The notes under the pieces were generated by a model, which was given only the letters and a program-made list of their open reading frames with translations, ran no database searches and was not told where the DNA came from. 64,000 bases of DNA, taken from an uncultured Marinobacter sp. GTDB taxonomy: Bacteria; Pseudomonadota; Gammaproteobacteria; Pseudomonadales; Oleiphilaceae. This document shows positions 37,791 to 47,065 of this stretch, piece by piece (positions within the stretch are counted from its first letter, which is position 1; every line of letters starts with the position of its first letter). The DNA lies in NCBI RefSeq assembly GCF_913055835.1, contig NZ_CAJXKQ010000016.1:1-64000 (forward strand). The letters are read 5' to 3'. The position numbers were made by a program, and so were the translations under genes.

Positions 37791-38741
37791 ATGGGTATCC
37801 GGAGTTTGACCATCGGGTGGGTGTTTTTGCTGGCGCTGCTGCCCGGGGTGTCCCAGGCTCACCAGCAGGAGGCATCGATCAACGCTTCAGCGTCGTCGAA
37901 AGAGGCTGGTCCAAACCTGGCATCAGTGAATGCTGCGGTTGCCATGGCTGGCGATAACGAGCTGATTTTCGGCAAGAATGCCGACCGGTCCGTACCCATT
38001 GCCTCTGTTACAAAAGTGATGACTGCTCTGGTTGTTCTGGAATCCGGAGAGCCACTGGACGAATGGCTGACCTTCAAGAAGCGGCATACGCCCGCCGCCG
38101 CCAACGCTTACAGTCGGATCCGCATCGACTCGGAAATGCGTCGTAAAGATGTACTGCGCATTGCGCTGATGTCCTCCGAGAATTTTGCCGCCTACACCCT
38201 GGCCCGCAGCCACCCGGGCGGATTCGATGCCTTTATCAAGGCAATGAATGCCAAGGCCGTGGCCTTGGGAATGACTGGCACCCGGTTTGTTGATCCAACC
38301 GGGCTGTCGTCGGAAAATCTGTCAACAGCGGCGGACCTCGTGAAGCTGGTAAACGCCGCAGCTGACTATCCGGAAATCCGGGAATACTCCACCACGGGTT
38401 ATTTCCGTGGGCAGTTCCGCCAGCCCCGCTACAGCCTGTCGTTTGGCAACACCAATGCCCTGGTGCATCGCGATAGCTGGGGCGTAGGGCTGAGCAAAAC
38501 CGGCTATCTGTCCGAAGCCGGCCGTTGTCTGGTGATGATTTCGAAGATGAACGGCAAGGAAGTGGTGACTGTACTGCTGGATTCGCTGGGTACCCGCTCG
38601 CCCCTTGGCGATGCCGGGCGTATCAAGCGCTGGCTTGATACCGGAGCCCGCGGTTCCGTGGCGGCTGCGGCCCGGCGCTACGAACAGGAAAAGAACGCGG
38701 CCTACGCGACCGCAGGTAACAGCACAGTCAGTGTGAACTGA
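37791..38741 (+). CDS. pbpG: D-alanyl-D-alanine endopeptidase (PBP7-like)
   Basis: A 316-residue low-molecular-weight penicillin-binding protein with a signal peptide (residues 1-24). The three active-site motifs are SVTK (72-75), SEN (129-131) and KTG (236-238). PBP7 cleaves peptide crosslinks in murein in the periplasm. There is a variable C-terminal tail of about 30 residues. It may share its transcript with the asparaginase-like gene 19 bases downstream. Confidence 0.92.
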   Translation: MGIRSLTIGWVFLLALLPGVSQAHQQEASINASASSKEAGPNLASVNAAVAMAGDNELIFGKNADRSVPIASVTKVMTALVVLESGEPLDEWLTFKKRHTPAAANAYSRIRIDSEMRRKDVLRIALMSSENFAAYTLARSHPGGFDAFIKAMNAKAVALGMTGTRFVDPTGLSSENLSTAADLVKLVNAAADYPEIREYSTTGYFRGQFRQPRYSLSFGNTNALVHRDSWGVGLSKTGYLSEAGRCLVMISKMNGKEVVTVLLDSLGTRSPLGDAGRIKRWLDTGARGSVAAAARRYEQEKNAAYATAGNSTVSVN

Positions 38742-38760
38742 CCCTGAAAGGAATCCCGCC

Positions 38761-39240
38761 ATGATCCAGATTTTCACCACCGGTGGCACCATCGACAAGG
38801 TGTACTTCGATGCCAACAGCGAATTCGAGGTGGGGCACAGCCTGCTGCCGGAGTTGCTGTCCGAGTCGAATATCCACGAGGGCTATCGACTGCGGGAGTT
38901 GATGCGCAAGGACAGTCTGGAGATGAATGATGAGGATCGCCAGCAGGTACTGGCGGCGGCCAGGGAATGTGACTGTAACCGAATCGTTATTACCCATGGT
39001 ACCGATACCATGGCAGATACGGCTGCGGTATTGGCCAGCCTCAAGGACAAGACCATCGTGTTGACCGGCGCCATGCAGCCGGCCCGCATGCGCCGCACCG
39101 ATGCGGTGTTCAATGTCGGGTTTGCCTGGGCCGCGGTGCAGTTGTTGCCGCCGGGAGTCTACATAGCCATGAATGGTGAGGTGTTCGAGGCTGGTGCAGT
39201 GCGCAAGAATCTCAAGGCGCAGCGGTTCGAACGCACCTGA
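38761..39240 (+). CDS. Single-domain asparaginase-like protein
   Basis: A 159-residue protein matching only the N-terminal domain of L-asparaginases (family length about 330). It keeps the nucleophile motif TTGGTID (Thr10) and the second motif ITHGTDTMADTA, with Thr and Asp of the TD pair. The C-terminal domain, which closes the active site of the neighbouring subunit in the full enzymes, is absent, and the reading frame stops cleanly 3 bases before the convergent rsuA. The whole family of short forms is known, so this is likely a real gene, but its activity is uncertain. Confidence 0.8.
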   Translation: MIQIFTTGGTIDKVYFDANSEFEVGHSLLPELLSESNIHEGYRLRELMRKDSLEMNDEDRQQVLAAARECDCNRIVITHGTDTMADTAAVLASLKDKTIVLTGAMQPARMRRTDAVFNVGFAWAAVQLLPPGVYIAMNGEVFEAGAVRKNLKAQRFERT

Positions 39241-39243
39241 ACG

Positions 39244-39936
39244 TCACGCCAGGCTGTCTTTTTCTTCGTTGGTCAGCTCCCGGTATTCACCGGGTCTCAA
39301 CGTTTTATCCAGTTCAACCTGCCCGATCCGCAGTCGATGCAGTGCCTCAACGTGGTTGCCAACGGCTGCAAGCATGCGCTTGACCTGATGGTAGCGCCCT
39401 TCCGAAATCGTAAGCTCAATGATCCGGTCTTCCAGAAGCTTCACCCGGGCCGGTCGCGTTGGCTTGGGGTCGTTGTGCAAATCCACCCCAAGTTCCAGTT
39501 TTTGTGCCGCCGCGTCGGTCAGTGGTTCGCTCAGCGTTACCCTGTAAGTCTTGGGACAATCGGTCCGCGGTGAGGTAACCCGGTGGGACCACTGGCCATC
39601 GGTGGTGAGCAACAGTAACCCGGTGGTGTCTGCGTCCAGGCGGCCGGCAATGTGGAGGTTCCGGGCGATGTCTGCAGGCAACAGGTCGAGCGCGGTGGGG
39701 TGGTCGCTGTCGGTTGTCGCGCTTACCACGCCTGCCGGTTTGTGCATCATCAGGTAGCGGTCGCCCGGCAGAGCCAGCAGGGCTCCCGCCAATGCCACCC
39801 GCTCACCGCCGGTTAATTGTGTGTTGGCGCTCTTGCAGGTTTGTTCATTTACCGTCACCTCCCCGCGGCTGATCGAACGCTTGGCGTCTTTTCGGGAGAG
39901 TTCGGTACTGTTGGCAATAAACTGGTCCAGTCGCAT
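39244..39936 (-). CDS. rsuA: 16S rRNA pseudouridine(516) synthase RsuA
   Basis: A 230-residue pseudouridine synthase (E. coli RsuA has 231) with an N-terminal S4 RNA-binding domain (MRLDQFIANSTELSRKDAKR) and the catalytic aspartate in GRLDADTTGLLLLTTDG near residue 104. The ISEGRYHQVKRMLAAVGN motif near 186 is typical. It converts U516 of 16S rRNA in the small-subunit precursor. The start at 39936 lies 5 bases after the stop of the upstream membrane-protein gene, indicating an operon. Confidence 0.9.
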   Translation of the reverse strand: MRLDQFIANSTELSRKDAKRSISRGEVTVNEQTCKSANTQLTGGERVALAGALLALPGDRYLMMHKPAGVVSATTDSDHPTALDLLPADIARNLHIAGRLDADTTGLLLLTTDGQWSHRVTSPRTDCPKTYRVTLSEPLTDAAAQKLELGVDLHNDPKPTRPARVKLLEDRIIELTISEGRYHQVKRMLAAVGNHVEALHRLRIGQVELDKTLRPGEYRELTNEEKDSLA

Positions 39937-39941
39937 GGTAT

Positions 39942-40970
39942 TCAGCAATGTTTGCCCGGTGCCGGTGAGCTCAGGCTGGCCAGGCAGAGCACCGGGGTTT
40001 CTCCCGTCATCCGGGACCAGAGTACGCCCAGCGCTTCGGTGTTCACATCGGGTCGGGGAGTCCGGAAGCTTGCCGTAGGTTCTATGCCGCTGCCATTGCG
40101 GGTTGCGAGAACGAAGGTAAAAGGGTGAGCGCCAGGGATGCCCAGTCGGATGTCGGTGGCGGTGATGCGGTCGCCGACCTGATCGTAATCCAGAAAGCCC
40201 CGGGTAAACCATTCCAGACGCTGAGCCTCGGGCAGGTCCGACACTGCCTTCGCCAGATCGGGGCGGCGCGGGAAATATTCAAGATTCAACGGTGCATCAC
40301 CGTCGAGGAAGCCAGTGACAATTTCCACCCGCTGATCCCCCTGCAGAGCCGTGGCACGCCACAACAGGGTGTTGAACGGCATGGGTTGAACCAGCAGGTC
40401 GGGGCTTTCAAGTCCCGCTTCCGCGAGCGCGGGTTGTACTCGCTGGGTAATGACCTGTTGGGCCAGGACACTCCAGCCCAGGTACAGGGTGGACACAGCC
40501 AGTCCCGCAATCACTGCGGACTTGGCCGGCGGCCGGGCAAGGAAAAACAGACAGCCGGCCAGCAGGGGCAGGGTATAGAACGGGTCGATTATAAAGATGC
40601 TGCTGATGGCCACCGGTGGCCCGATGGGCCAGAAAAGCTGGGTACCATAGGTGGTAAAAGCGTCCAGCAGCGGGTGAGTGATCAGGATCAGGCCCGTCAG
40701 GGCAAGCCATCGCTGGAAACTCAGTTGCGGTTTCCAGCGCCAGAGTAGCCATGCAAGGGCCACCGCCAGTGGGGCCAGAATGAACAGAGAGTGGCTGAAC
40801 CCACGGTGCTGGGTGAAGTTGGCCACCGCCGTCCCGTAGTCGATCACCACATCCAGATCCGGCAGGGTGCCCAGCACGGCACCCGTCAGCAAAACCGAGC
40901 GGCCTAGGGTCTTGCCGGCTACGGCGCCGGCCAGGGAGGCGCCCAGGGCGGCCTGGGTGATGGAATCCAT
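39942..40970 (-). CDS. YdjM-like metal-dependent membrane hydrolase
   Basis: A 342-residue inner-membrane protein of the YdjM/YbcI (DUF457) family. It begins MDSITQAALGASLAGAVAG, with metal-ligand motifs LPDLD, HRGFSHSL and HPLLDAFTTYGT in the N-terminal half among about six hydrophobic segments, then a soluble C-terminal domain of about 150 residues. The substrate is unknown. It is followed by rsuA five bases later and preceded by a lytic transglycosylase gene 62 bases upstream, all on the minus strand. Confidence 0.78.
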   Translation of the reverse strand: MDSITQAALGASLAGAVAGKTLGRSVLLTGAVLGTLPDLDVVIDYGTAVANFTQHRGFSHSLFILAPLAVALAWLLWRWKPQLSFQRWLALTGLILITHPLLDAFTTYGTQLFWPIGPPVAISSIFIIDPFYTLPLLAGCLFFLARPPAKSAVIAGLAVSTLYLGWSVLAQQVITQRVQPALAEAGLESPDLLVQPMPFNTLLWRATALQGDQRVEIVTGFLDGDAPLNLEYFPRRPDLAKAVSDLPEAQRLEWFTRGFLDYDQVGDRITATDIRLGIPGAHPFTFVLATRNGSGIEPTASFRTPRPDVNTEALGVLWSRMTGETPVLCLASLSSPAPGKHC

Positions 40971-41032
40971 GTCAGATCAGTCTCGCTTCAAATTCGTTAC
41001 CAGCAATAGTAGGCCGCCGACACTGCAATGGA

Positions 41033-42283
41033 TCACTGGCTTGCAGGTACCCCGAGCTCCGACAGAACCGATTCACCAGGATAACCATCGGCCACCAGGT
41101 TGTTGGCGGTTTGGAACTGCCGGATGGCTGACCGGGTGGCCGGGCCCATGATGCCATCGGGCTTGCCGGGCTCATAGCCCCGTTGCTGAAGCGCTTGCTG
41201 AAGACTGATGATGTTGTCGCGGGACAGTGCCGGCGCATCCTCCGGTGGTGGGTTCTGCAACTTGCCTGCACCGGCAATCCGGTCCGCCAGGTGGCCCACC
41301 GCGATGGCGTAGAACTCGGAGCGGTTCCAGCCCATGATCACACGGAAATTGTGATAGGCGAGAAACGCCGGGCCACGGTGGCCTGCGGGCACCACCAGAG
41401 CGGCATCAATCGGTTCGCGGGCCAGGGCATTGCCGAAGGCATCGGTGATCCCCATGTTTCGCCATTCTTCCAGCGGCAGGCGGCGCCCGTCGGCCAGGGA
41501 ATAATCGAAATTGTCGGGCAGCAGCACCTCGCGCCCCCAGCGATAGTCGCCGTTCCAGTTCATGGATTCCAGGAACCGGCCCGCAGACATCATGGCATCC
41601 GGCAGGCTGTTCCACAGATCCCGTCGACCATCGCCATCGGCATCGACAGCGTGCTTCAGGAAAACGGTGGGCATGAACTGCACGTGGCCCATGGCACCGG
41701 CCCAGGACCCTTCCATCTGGTCAGCCGGTATGGCGCCCTCATCAATGATGCGCAGGGCCGCGATCAGCTGCTCGGTAAAGAAGGTGCTGCGGCGGGGGTC
41801 GCAGGCCAGGGTTGTCAGGGAGCTGGGCACCGGCATCTTGCCGAAATAGCTACCGAAGTTGGTTTCCAGGCCCCAGAACGATACCAGATAGGGTGCTGGC
41901 ACGCCGGTTTCGCGGGTGACCCGGGCGAGCAGGTCCTGGTGTTCCTTCAGCAGTTCGCGGCCCTTGCTGACGCGGGCGTCGTTAACCCGCCGGTTCAGGT
42001 AGTCAGCGAAGGTGGTGGTAAACTCCGGTTGACGACGGTCCAGCTCGATTACCCGTGCCAGATGCTGGACTCCGGACATCACCTCGCTGGCTGTCTTGCT
42101 GCTGACCCCGGCGGCAATGGCCTGTTCCTGAAGCCGGGCCTTGCATTCAGCGAACCCCGCCGGCTCGACCTCAGCGTTGTCCTGGGCGAAGGCAGGCAGT
42201 GACAGTAGTGACAGAAAACCGGAAAACAACAAGCCGCGGGTAAGGCCGCCCTGGTGAAGAATCCTTGCAGGTCTGGTCAGCAC
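41033..42283 (-). CDS. MltB-type lytic murein transglycosylase
   Basis: A 416-residue exported enzyme with a signal peptide (residues 1-33, LPAFAQ). An MltB-like catalytic domain has Glu140 in FWGLETNFGSYFG and GAMGHVQFMPTVF near 194, followed by a C-terminal peptidoglycan-binding domain (LQQALQQRGYEPGKPDGIMG, TRSAIRQFQ). It cleaves murein glycan strands to 1,6-anhydro products. No lipobox is visible, so it is probably a soluble periplasmic form. Confidence 0.88.
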   Translation of the reverse strand: MLTRPARILHQGGLTRGLLFSGFLSLLSLPAFAQDNAEVEPAGFAECKARLQEQAIAAGVSSKTASEVMSGVQHLARVIELDRRQPEFTTTFADYLNRRVNDARVSKGRELLKEHQDLLARVTRETGVPAPYLVSFWGLETNFGSYFGKMPVPSSLTTLACDPRRSTFFTEQLIAALRIIDEGAIPADQMEGSWAGAMGHVQFMPTVFLKHAVDADGDGRRDLWNSLPDAMMSAGRFLESMNWNGDYRWGREVLLPDNFDYSLADGRRLPLEEWRNMGITDAFGNALAREPIDAALVVPAGHRGPAFLAYHNFRVIMGWNRSEFYAIAVGHLADRIAGAGKLQNPPPEDAPALSRDNIISLQQALQQRGYEPGKPDGIMGPATRSAIRQFQTANNLVADGYPGESVLSELGVPASQ

Positions 42284-42512
42284 ACAAAACCTCTATCAGG
42301 CTGATGGTGGTGGAATAGTCCTGAGCCCATGTTAGCGCGTTTTCCAGCCGGAGAAACACTGTCCGGGGCCCGGTGGAGTGACAATTCTTTAACCTGACGG
42401 TTCCCGGGAACGGCGGATTGTCGTCTTTTTGTTGCCGACAGGTTCCTGGCGTGGGTGTTTGTTCTATAGTTGGTCCATAGAATCGGGTTGTGGATAGGGG
42501 AAGGTCTGAACT

Positions 42513-43391
42513 ATGGCAATGCTGAAAGCGCTGGTGGTGGATGACGCCAGCTTTGTACGTGATCTGGTCAAACGAACCGTTCGCCAGCGTTTTCCGGTGA
42601 TTGAAACAACCGATGCCCAGAATGGCCGGCGGGCCCAGTCGCTGATGTCCCGTACCGCGTTTGACCTGATCCTGTGCGACTGGGAAATGCCCGAGATGTC
42701 AGGGCTGGAGTTGTTGCAATGGATGCGTCAGCAGCCCCAGTACGAAAATGTTCCCTTTATCATGATCACCAGCCGGGGTGACAAGGATCATGTGATCGAA
42801 GCGGTCAAGGGGGGTGTTTCCGAATATCTGGGCAAACCGTTCAGCCCCGAGGGGTTGAGCAAGAAGATCATCAAGGTAATGGGCCGCAAACTGAAAGAGG
42901 CCATGGATCGGAGCGGCAAGTCCATGGCCAGTCCGGCCGATGCCTTCAAGGAGTCGGCCAATCTGCTTACCCGCAAGCCGGAAACTGTGGCGGATAGCCC
43001 CGCCGCTTCAACCCCTTCATCACCCTCACAGGCCGCTCCTGCCGCAACTCCCAAACAGGCCCCGTCCCGTGGTCCGATGAGTATGGCATCGGTGCGCTTT
43101 GCGGAAAGCACCCTGAAATCGGTGGTCAAGGATATCAACCTGACCGAGGTGCGGGTCATCGCGAAGCGGGATCAGGTGTTTCCGGGGATTCTCGACCAGG
43201 CGGTAGTGGACATCGAGACCGGCGAGGGCCAGATGGCCCGCCTCAATGGCTACGTGCACCAGTTGCAGGCGGTGGACAAACGCCAGGACACGGATTTTGT
43301 CAGCGTCACCATCCGTTTTGTTGATGAAGATCCGAAAAAACTCGAAGACCTGTCGAGGTTTGTCGCACGCTTCCGCGCCGGGATGCGCTAA
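42513..43391 (+). CDS. Response regulator with an unassigned C-terminal domain
   Basis: A 292-residue protein. Residues 1-130 are a CheY-like receiver with the acidic pair Asp10-Asp11, phospho-acceptor Asp56 (LILCDWEMP) and the conserved lysine (LGKPFSP). A linker of about 55 residues rich in proline, serine and alanine follows. The last 100 residues end ARLNGYVHQLQAVDKRQD, DFVSVTIRFVDEDPKKL and FVARFR, a pattern like the end of PilZ domains but without the RxxxR and DxSxxG c-di-GMP motifs. No DNA-binding domain is seen. Its last 4 bases overlap the end of the convergent phoR. Confidence 0.72.
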   Translation: MAMLKALVVDDASFVRDLVKRTVRQRFPVIETTDAQNGRRAQSLMSRTAFDLILCDWEMPEMSGLELLQWMRQQPQYENVPFIMITSRGDKDHVIEAVKGGVSEYLGKPFSPEGLSKKIIKVMGRKLKEAMDRSGKSMASPADAFKESANLLTRKPETVADSPAASTPSSPSQAAPAATPKQAPSRGPMSMASVRFAESTLKSVVKDINLTEVRVIAKRDQVFPGILDQAVVDIETGEGQMARLNGYVHQLQAVDKRQDTDFVSVTIRFVDEDPKKLEDLSRFVARFRAGMR

Positions 43392-44710
43392 CTCTCTGCC
43401 TTTTCCGGTACCCGCTCGACCAGTCGTTCCCGAGGGAAGTGACAGATGAACTCACTGCCCTCGCCAATCCGGCTGCGAATCTCCAGGTTGCCATCGTGGT
43501 TGAGCAGCACGTGTTTGACGATTGCCAGGCCAAGTCCGGTACCGCCGGTATCCTTGTGCCGGCTGGGATCGGCCCGGTAGAAGCGCTCCGTCAGGCGGGG
43601 TATGTGGACCGGATCAATGCCGATGCCGGTGTCCTTCACCGACAGGTGAGCACCTTCACGGTTGGTGGACCAGGCTACGTGGATCTGGCCATTCGCCGGC
43701 GTGTATTTCACCGCATTGAAGATCAGGTTCGAGAATGCGCTGCGCAGCTGGCTCTCATCGCCTTTCAGTAGCCGGTGGTCGCCGATGTGAACCGTAATCT
43801 CGTGCTGTTTTTCGCCGCTGAGCGCGCGGGCGTCGTGGCAGATCTGAGCCAGCAGCTGGTCTACGTCGGTCAGCGTGTCGTTGACTGTCTGTTCCCCGGT
43901 TTCGATGCGTGACAGCAGGATCAGGTCAGTGATCAGGGCTTCCATCCGGGATGACTGGGCGGCCATGGTGTTAATGGCGCGGCGCCACTTCGGTGGAAGA
44001 TCCCCGGCGTTGTCCACCAGGGTTTCCAGGTAGCCGCTGATCACCGTAAGGGGCGTGCGCATCTCGTGGGAAACGTTGCCGACAAAGTCCCGGCGCATCT
44101 GTTCGAGCTGGTATAGCCGGGTCACATCCTTGGCGACGATCAGGCGGTCATCATCACCGAACAGGCTGATCTGGATCTGCAGGTGAATGTGGGGCTTGGC
44201 CGGGGAATGGATCTCCAGGGGCTCCCGGTAATTCCGGGAATCGAAGTAGGTCTTGAAAGCCGGGGTGCGTATCAGGTTGTGGATGTACTGCCCCTGGTCG
44301 GTATTGCGTCTAAAGCCCAGCAGGTATTCGGCAGAGCCGTTCCACCATTCCATGGCACCCCGGGAGTCGGTCATGATCACACCATCGCGCATGGCGTTGG
44401 TGGACTCCTGCACCCGGTTGATCTGGGCCCTTAACCGGTCCTGGGTTCTCAGGTGATTCTGGTGCAGTTTGTGGAGGTTGTCGAAGATATCCCCCCAGAG
44501 CCCGATGCTTTGTGGCGCCTCGTCGGTAGCGCTCGGGTTGGCCAGCCACTGGTAGAGGCGCCGGGCCTGAACCAGCGTCCACCACAGGTACACAATCAGC
44601 CCGAAGGTAAGGCCGTAGACGGGCTCTCCGAAGTAAAGACCAACCAGGGTGGAGCCAATCAGGCCACCGATAATGTAGCGCAGGTATCGTGACCAGTTGT
44701 GCTGCATCAA
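43388..44710 (-). CDS. phoR: PhoR phosphate sensor histidine kinase
   Basis: A 440-residue kinase: two N-terminal hydrophobic segments (residues 11-47), a PAS domain (MRDGVIMTDSRGAMEWWN), then the H-box FVGNVSHEMRTPLTV with His215, followed by N, G1 (VKDTGIGIDP) and G2 (GGTGLGLAIVKH) boxes. It autophosphorylates and passes the phosphate to PhoB under phosphate starvation. ATG at 44710 or the next codon. It follows phoB by 50 bases on the minus strand. Confidence 0.94.
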   Translation of the reverse strand: MMQHNWSRYLRYIIGGLIGSTLVGLYFGEPVYGLTFGLIVYLWWTLVQARRLYQWLANPSATDEAPQSIGLWGDIFDNLHKLHQNHLRTQDRLRAQINRVQESTNAMRDGVIMTDSRGAMEWWNGSAEYLLGFRRNTDQGQYIHNLIRTPAFKTYFDSRNYREPLEIHSPAKPHIHLQIQISLFGDDDRLIVAKDVTRLYQLEQMRRDFVGNVSHEMRTPLTVISGYLETLVDNAGDLPPKWRRAINTMAAQSSRMEALITDLILLSRIETGEQTVNDTLTDVDQLLAQICHDARALSGEKQHEITVHIGDHRLLKGDESQLRSAFSNLIFNAVKYTPANGQIHVAWSTNREGAHLSVKDTGIGIDPVHIPRLTERFYRADPSRHKDTGGTGLGLAIVKHVLLNHDGNLEIRSRIGEGSEFICHFPRERLVERVPEKAES

Positions 44711-44760
44711 AAACTGCCTTGTGTCCGTTCCGGGGCTGATGCTCAGCTGGCCGGAGTTAC

Positions 44761-45453
44761 TTACGCGGCTCTGGTCGAGAAACGGTAGCCGGTTCCCCGT
44801 ACCGTCTGGATCAGATGATCGTACTGGTCGCCAAGAGCCTTGCGGAGCCGGCGGATGTGAACATCGACGGTTCGTTCCTCAACATAGACGTTGCCACCCC
44901 AGACCTGGTCCAAGAGCTGGGAGCGAGTATATACCCGTTCCTGGTGCGTCATGAAGAACTGAAGCAATCGGTATTCGGTGGGACCCATGGTCAGGGCTCC
45001 CTCCTCGGTGGTGACGCGATGACCGACCGGGTCCAGAGTCAGGCCTTCCACTTCGATTGGGCTGTCCACGCCCGGTGGTGTCGCACGCCGCAGGACCGCC
45101 TTCAGGCGGGCAACCAGTTCCCGTGGGCTGAACGGTTTGGTGATGTAATCGTCAGCACCCACTTCCAGACCCTGGATTTTGTTGTCTTCTTCAACTTTGG
45201 CGGTGAGCATGATGATGGGAATGTCGGCGGTCGCTTCCTCTTTCTTGAGACGACGCGCCAGCTCCACTCCGCTGGTGCCGGGCAGCATCCAGTCGAGGAG
45301 CACGAGATCCGGGTGTTTGTCGACAATCAGGGCATGGGCTTCCCGGGCGTCCGCTGCCTCCAGATAGTCATAATCCGCCATTTCGAGCGCCACCGCTATC
45401 ATCTCGCGGATCGGGGCCTCGTCATCGACGATCAGGACAGTTTTTCCATTCAT
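44761..45453 (-). CDS. phoB: PhoB phosphate regulon response regulator
   Basis: A 230-residue OmpR-type regulator with a receiver domain (acidic pair Asp10-Asp11, phospho-acceptor Asp54 in [11 protein letters not shown]) and a C-terminal winged helix ([33 protein letters not shown]). PhoB binds Pho boxes to activate genes such as pst, phoD and itself. A strong Pho box and -10 lie just upstream at 45494-45527, so it is probably autoregulated. Operon phoB-phoR. Confidence 0.96.
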   Translation of the reverse strand: MNGKTVLIVDDEAPIREMIAVALEMADYDYLEAADAREAHALIVDKHPDLVLLDWMLPGTSGVELARRLKKEEATADIPIIMLTAKVEEDNKIQGLEVGADDYITKPFSPRELVARLKAVLRRATPPGVDSPIEVEGLTLDPVGHRVTTEEGALTMGPTEYRLLQFFMTHQERVYTRSQLLDQVWGGNVYVEERTVDVHIRRLRKALGDQYDHLIQTVRGTGYRFSTRAA

Positions 45454-45493
45454 GGGCGTTAACCTGTTTCAGACCTTGATTTGTTGCTGCCCT

Positions 45494-45527
45494 ATTACAA
45501 CGTCCGAGTATTACAAGTATATGACAG
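45494..45527 (-). promoter_or_regulatory. Pho box and -10 of the phoB promoter
   Basis: On the minus strand CTGTCAT-ATAC-TTGTAAT (45510-45527) matches the Pho box CTGTCAT-N4-CTGTCAT at 7 of 7 and 5 of 7 positions. It is followed, 10 bases on, by the -10 candidate TGTAAT (45494-45499), the standard class-II PhoB layout. It sits within 3 bases of the ubiA stop codon. Confidence 0.8.
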
Positions 45528-45529
45528 GT

Positions 45530-46417
45530 TCAGCCCACTATCAGATCAATCACCAGGCCCGCAAATACCGCAAAGCCGGCCCAGTTGTTGTTCAGGAAGG
45601 CCTTGAAACAGCCATCCCGCTCACGTTCGCGGGCGAGGTACTGGTGGTAGACGAACAGGCATGCCATGGCCACGACACCCAGATAATAGAACGTGCCCAG
45701 TTCGGCGCGGTGGCCCACCATCACCAGAATCAGCACCACCATGGCTTGCAGCATGCCAATGATCGCCTTGTCAGCATCGCCGAACAGGATGGCCGTCGAT
45801 TTGATGCCCACTTTCAGGTCGTCGTCCCGGTCCACCATGGCGTACAGGGTGTCGTAGGCCACGGTCCAGAGCACGTTGGCCGTGAACAGGAGCCAGGTGA
45901 GCTGGCTCAGTTCACCCGCTTCCGCCGCCCAGGCCATGGGGATGGCCCAGGAAAAGGCCGCACCCAGGAACAGCTGTGGCAGGTGGGTGTAACGCTTCAT
46001 GAACGGGTAAATGAACGCCAGCACTGCACCGCCGAAGGACAGGTACAGAGTCAGCGGGTTGGTGAACAGAACCACCATCAGGAAGGAAACCAGACACAGA
46101 CCGGCGAACAGCGCTACCGCTTCCCAGGGTTTAACCCGACCGGCGGTGAGCGGGCGGTCCCTGGTGCGTTTGACGTGTTTGTCCCAGTCGCGGTCGGCAA
46201 AATCATTTATAGCGCAGCCAGCCGCGCGCATGAAGAAGACGCCCAGGGTGAAAACAATGACATTGCCGAGACCGGGGCTGCCATCGCCAGCGAGCCAGAG
46301 GGCCCAGTAAGTCGGCCACAGCAGGAGCAGGGTTCCGATCGGGCGGTCTATTCTGAGTAGGCTGGCATAATCGGCCAGTCGGCGCTGGATAGGTTCTGGC
46401 ACAGCGTCAGGCAGCAT
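45530..46417 (-). CDS. ubiA: 4-hydroxybenzoate polyprenyltransferase
   Basis: A 295-residue membrane prenyltransferase with about eight helices. The aspartate-rich motif is NDFADRDWD (residues 71-79) and the second is [15 protein letters not shown]. It attaches the octa/nonaprenyl chain to 4-hydroxybenzoate, the step after UbiC. It follows ubiC on the minus strand with a 69-base gap; hpt-ubiC-ubiA appear to form one transcript. Confidence 0.96.
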   Translation of the reverse strand: MLPDAVPEPIQRRLADYASLLRIDRPIGTLLLLWPTYWALWLAGDGSPGLGNVIVFTLGVFFMRAAGCAINDFADRDWDKHVKRTRDRPLTAGRVKPWEAVALFAGLCLVSFLMVVLFTNPLTLYLSFGGAVLAFIYPFMKRYTHLPQLFLGAAFSWAIPMAWAAEAGELSQLTWLLFTANVLWTVAYDTLYAMVDRDDDLKVGIKSTAILFGDADKAIIGMLQAMVVLILVMVGHRAELGTFYYLGVVAMACLFVYHQYLARERERDGCFKAFLNNNWAGFAVFAGLVIDLIVG

Positions 46418-46486
46418 GGCGTGCGTCCGTCTGGTGTTCTGGGAATTGAATGAGAACAGCGATTATAGCCAGTCGCAGGAGGCCGG

Positions 46487-47065
46487 TTAAAGCGTGTTCC
46501 GCTGAAACAGCGCTGGTAGCAGGTATTCGCCAACCAGCAGGGAGCTGTTGTGGCCGCTGAACAGGGAGCGCCGGGCCAGTTCTGGCTGGCCAGGTGTGAC
46601 CGGTTTGCAGAGGCCGGTTTCCAGCGGTCCCCGTTGCCAGTGGGGGCTGGTAAACAGGTAGGCGCCCAATGGCCGGTTTCCGAGGTGCAACAGTCGTCGC
46701 CCCTCACCTTCCAGGCAGTTCAGGGGAATGACCGTTCTGGCCAACACCCAGGGCTGGTTATCACCACACAGGCTGACTTCCCGTATCCACGCGAACTGGC
46801 GGTGTGGGATGCCGAGATGTCGGGCCTCCTCCTGCGTGGGCGCTGCAAAACCCTCGCGGCGGACCTCAACGTGAAAGGAGCGGCTGCATTGTTTTTGCAG
46901 GGCCCGTGTAAACGAGCCCTCTACCTGCAGCCAATATCGGGCAGGCCCATGAACCTCCGGGTTGCGAAGGCCGGCGGCCGTCAGCGATTGGTACCAGTCC
47001 GTCGGGGGGATGGTCAGGCGGCTGTCGATATCAGAGACCCTTGACTGCATAGATGCCAGGGGCAT
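46487..47065 (-). CDS. ubiC: Chorismate lyase
   Basis: A 192-residue UbiC family protein. It shows WIREVSLCGDNQPWVLARTVIP near residue 94, the conserved WVxREVxL ... PWVFARSV core, and the closing LVGEYLLPALF. It produces 4-hydroxybenzoate from chorismate for UbiA. The start is uncertain: GTG or ATG options at 47065 and ATG at 47050 both fall inside the end of hpt (which stops at 47031), and neither has a good ribosome site, suggesting translational coupling. Confidence 0.9.
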   Translation of the reverse strand: MPLASMQSRVSDIDSRLTIPPTDWYQSLTAAGLRNPEVHGPARYWLQVEGSFTRALQKQCSRSFHVEVRREGFAAPTQEEARHLGIPHRQFAWIREVSLCGDNQPWVLARTVIPLNCLEGEGRRLLHLGNRPLGAYLFTSPHWQRGPLETGLCKPVTPGQPELARRSLFSGHNSSLLVGEYLLPALFQRNTL

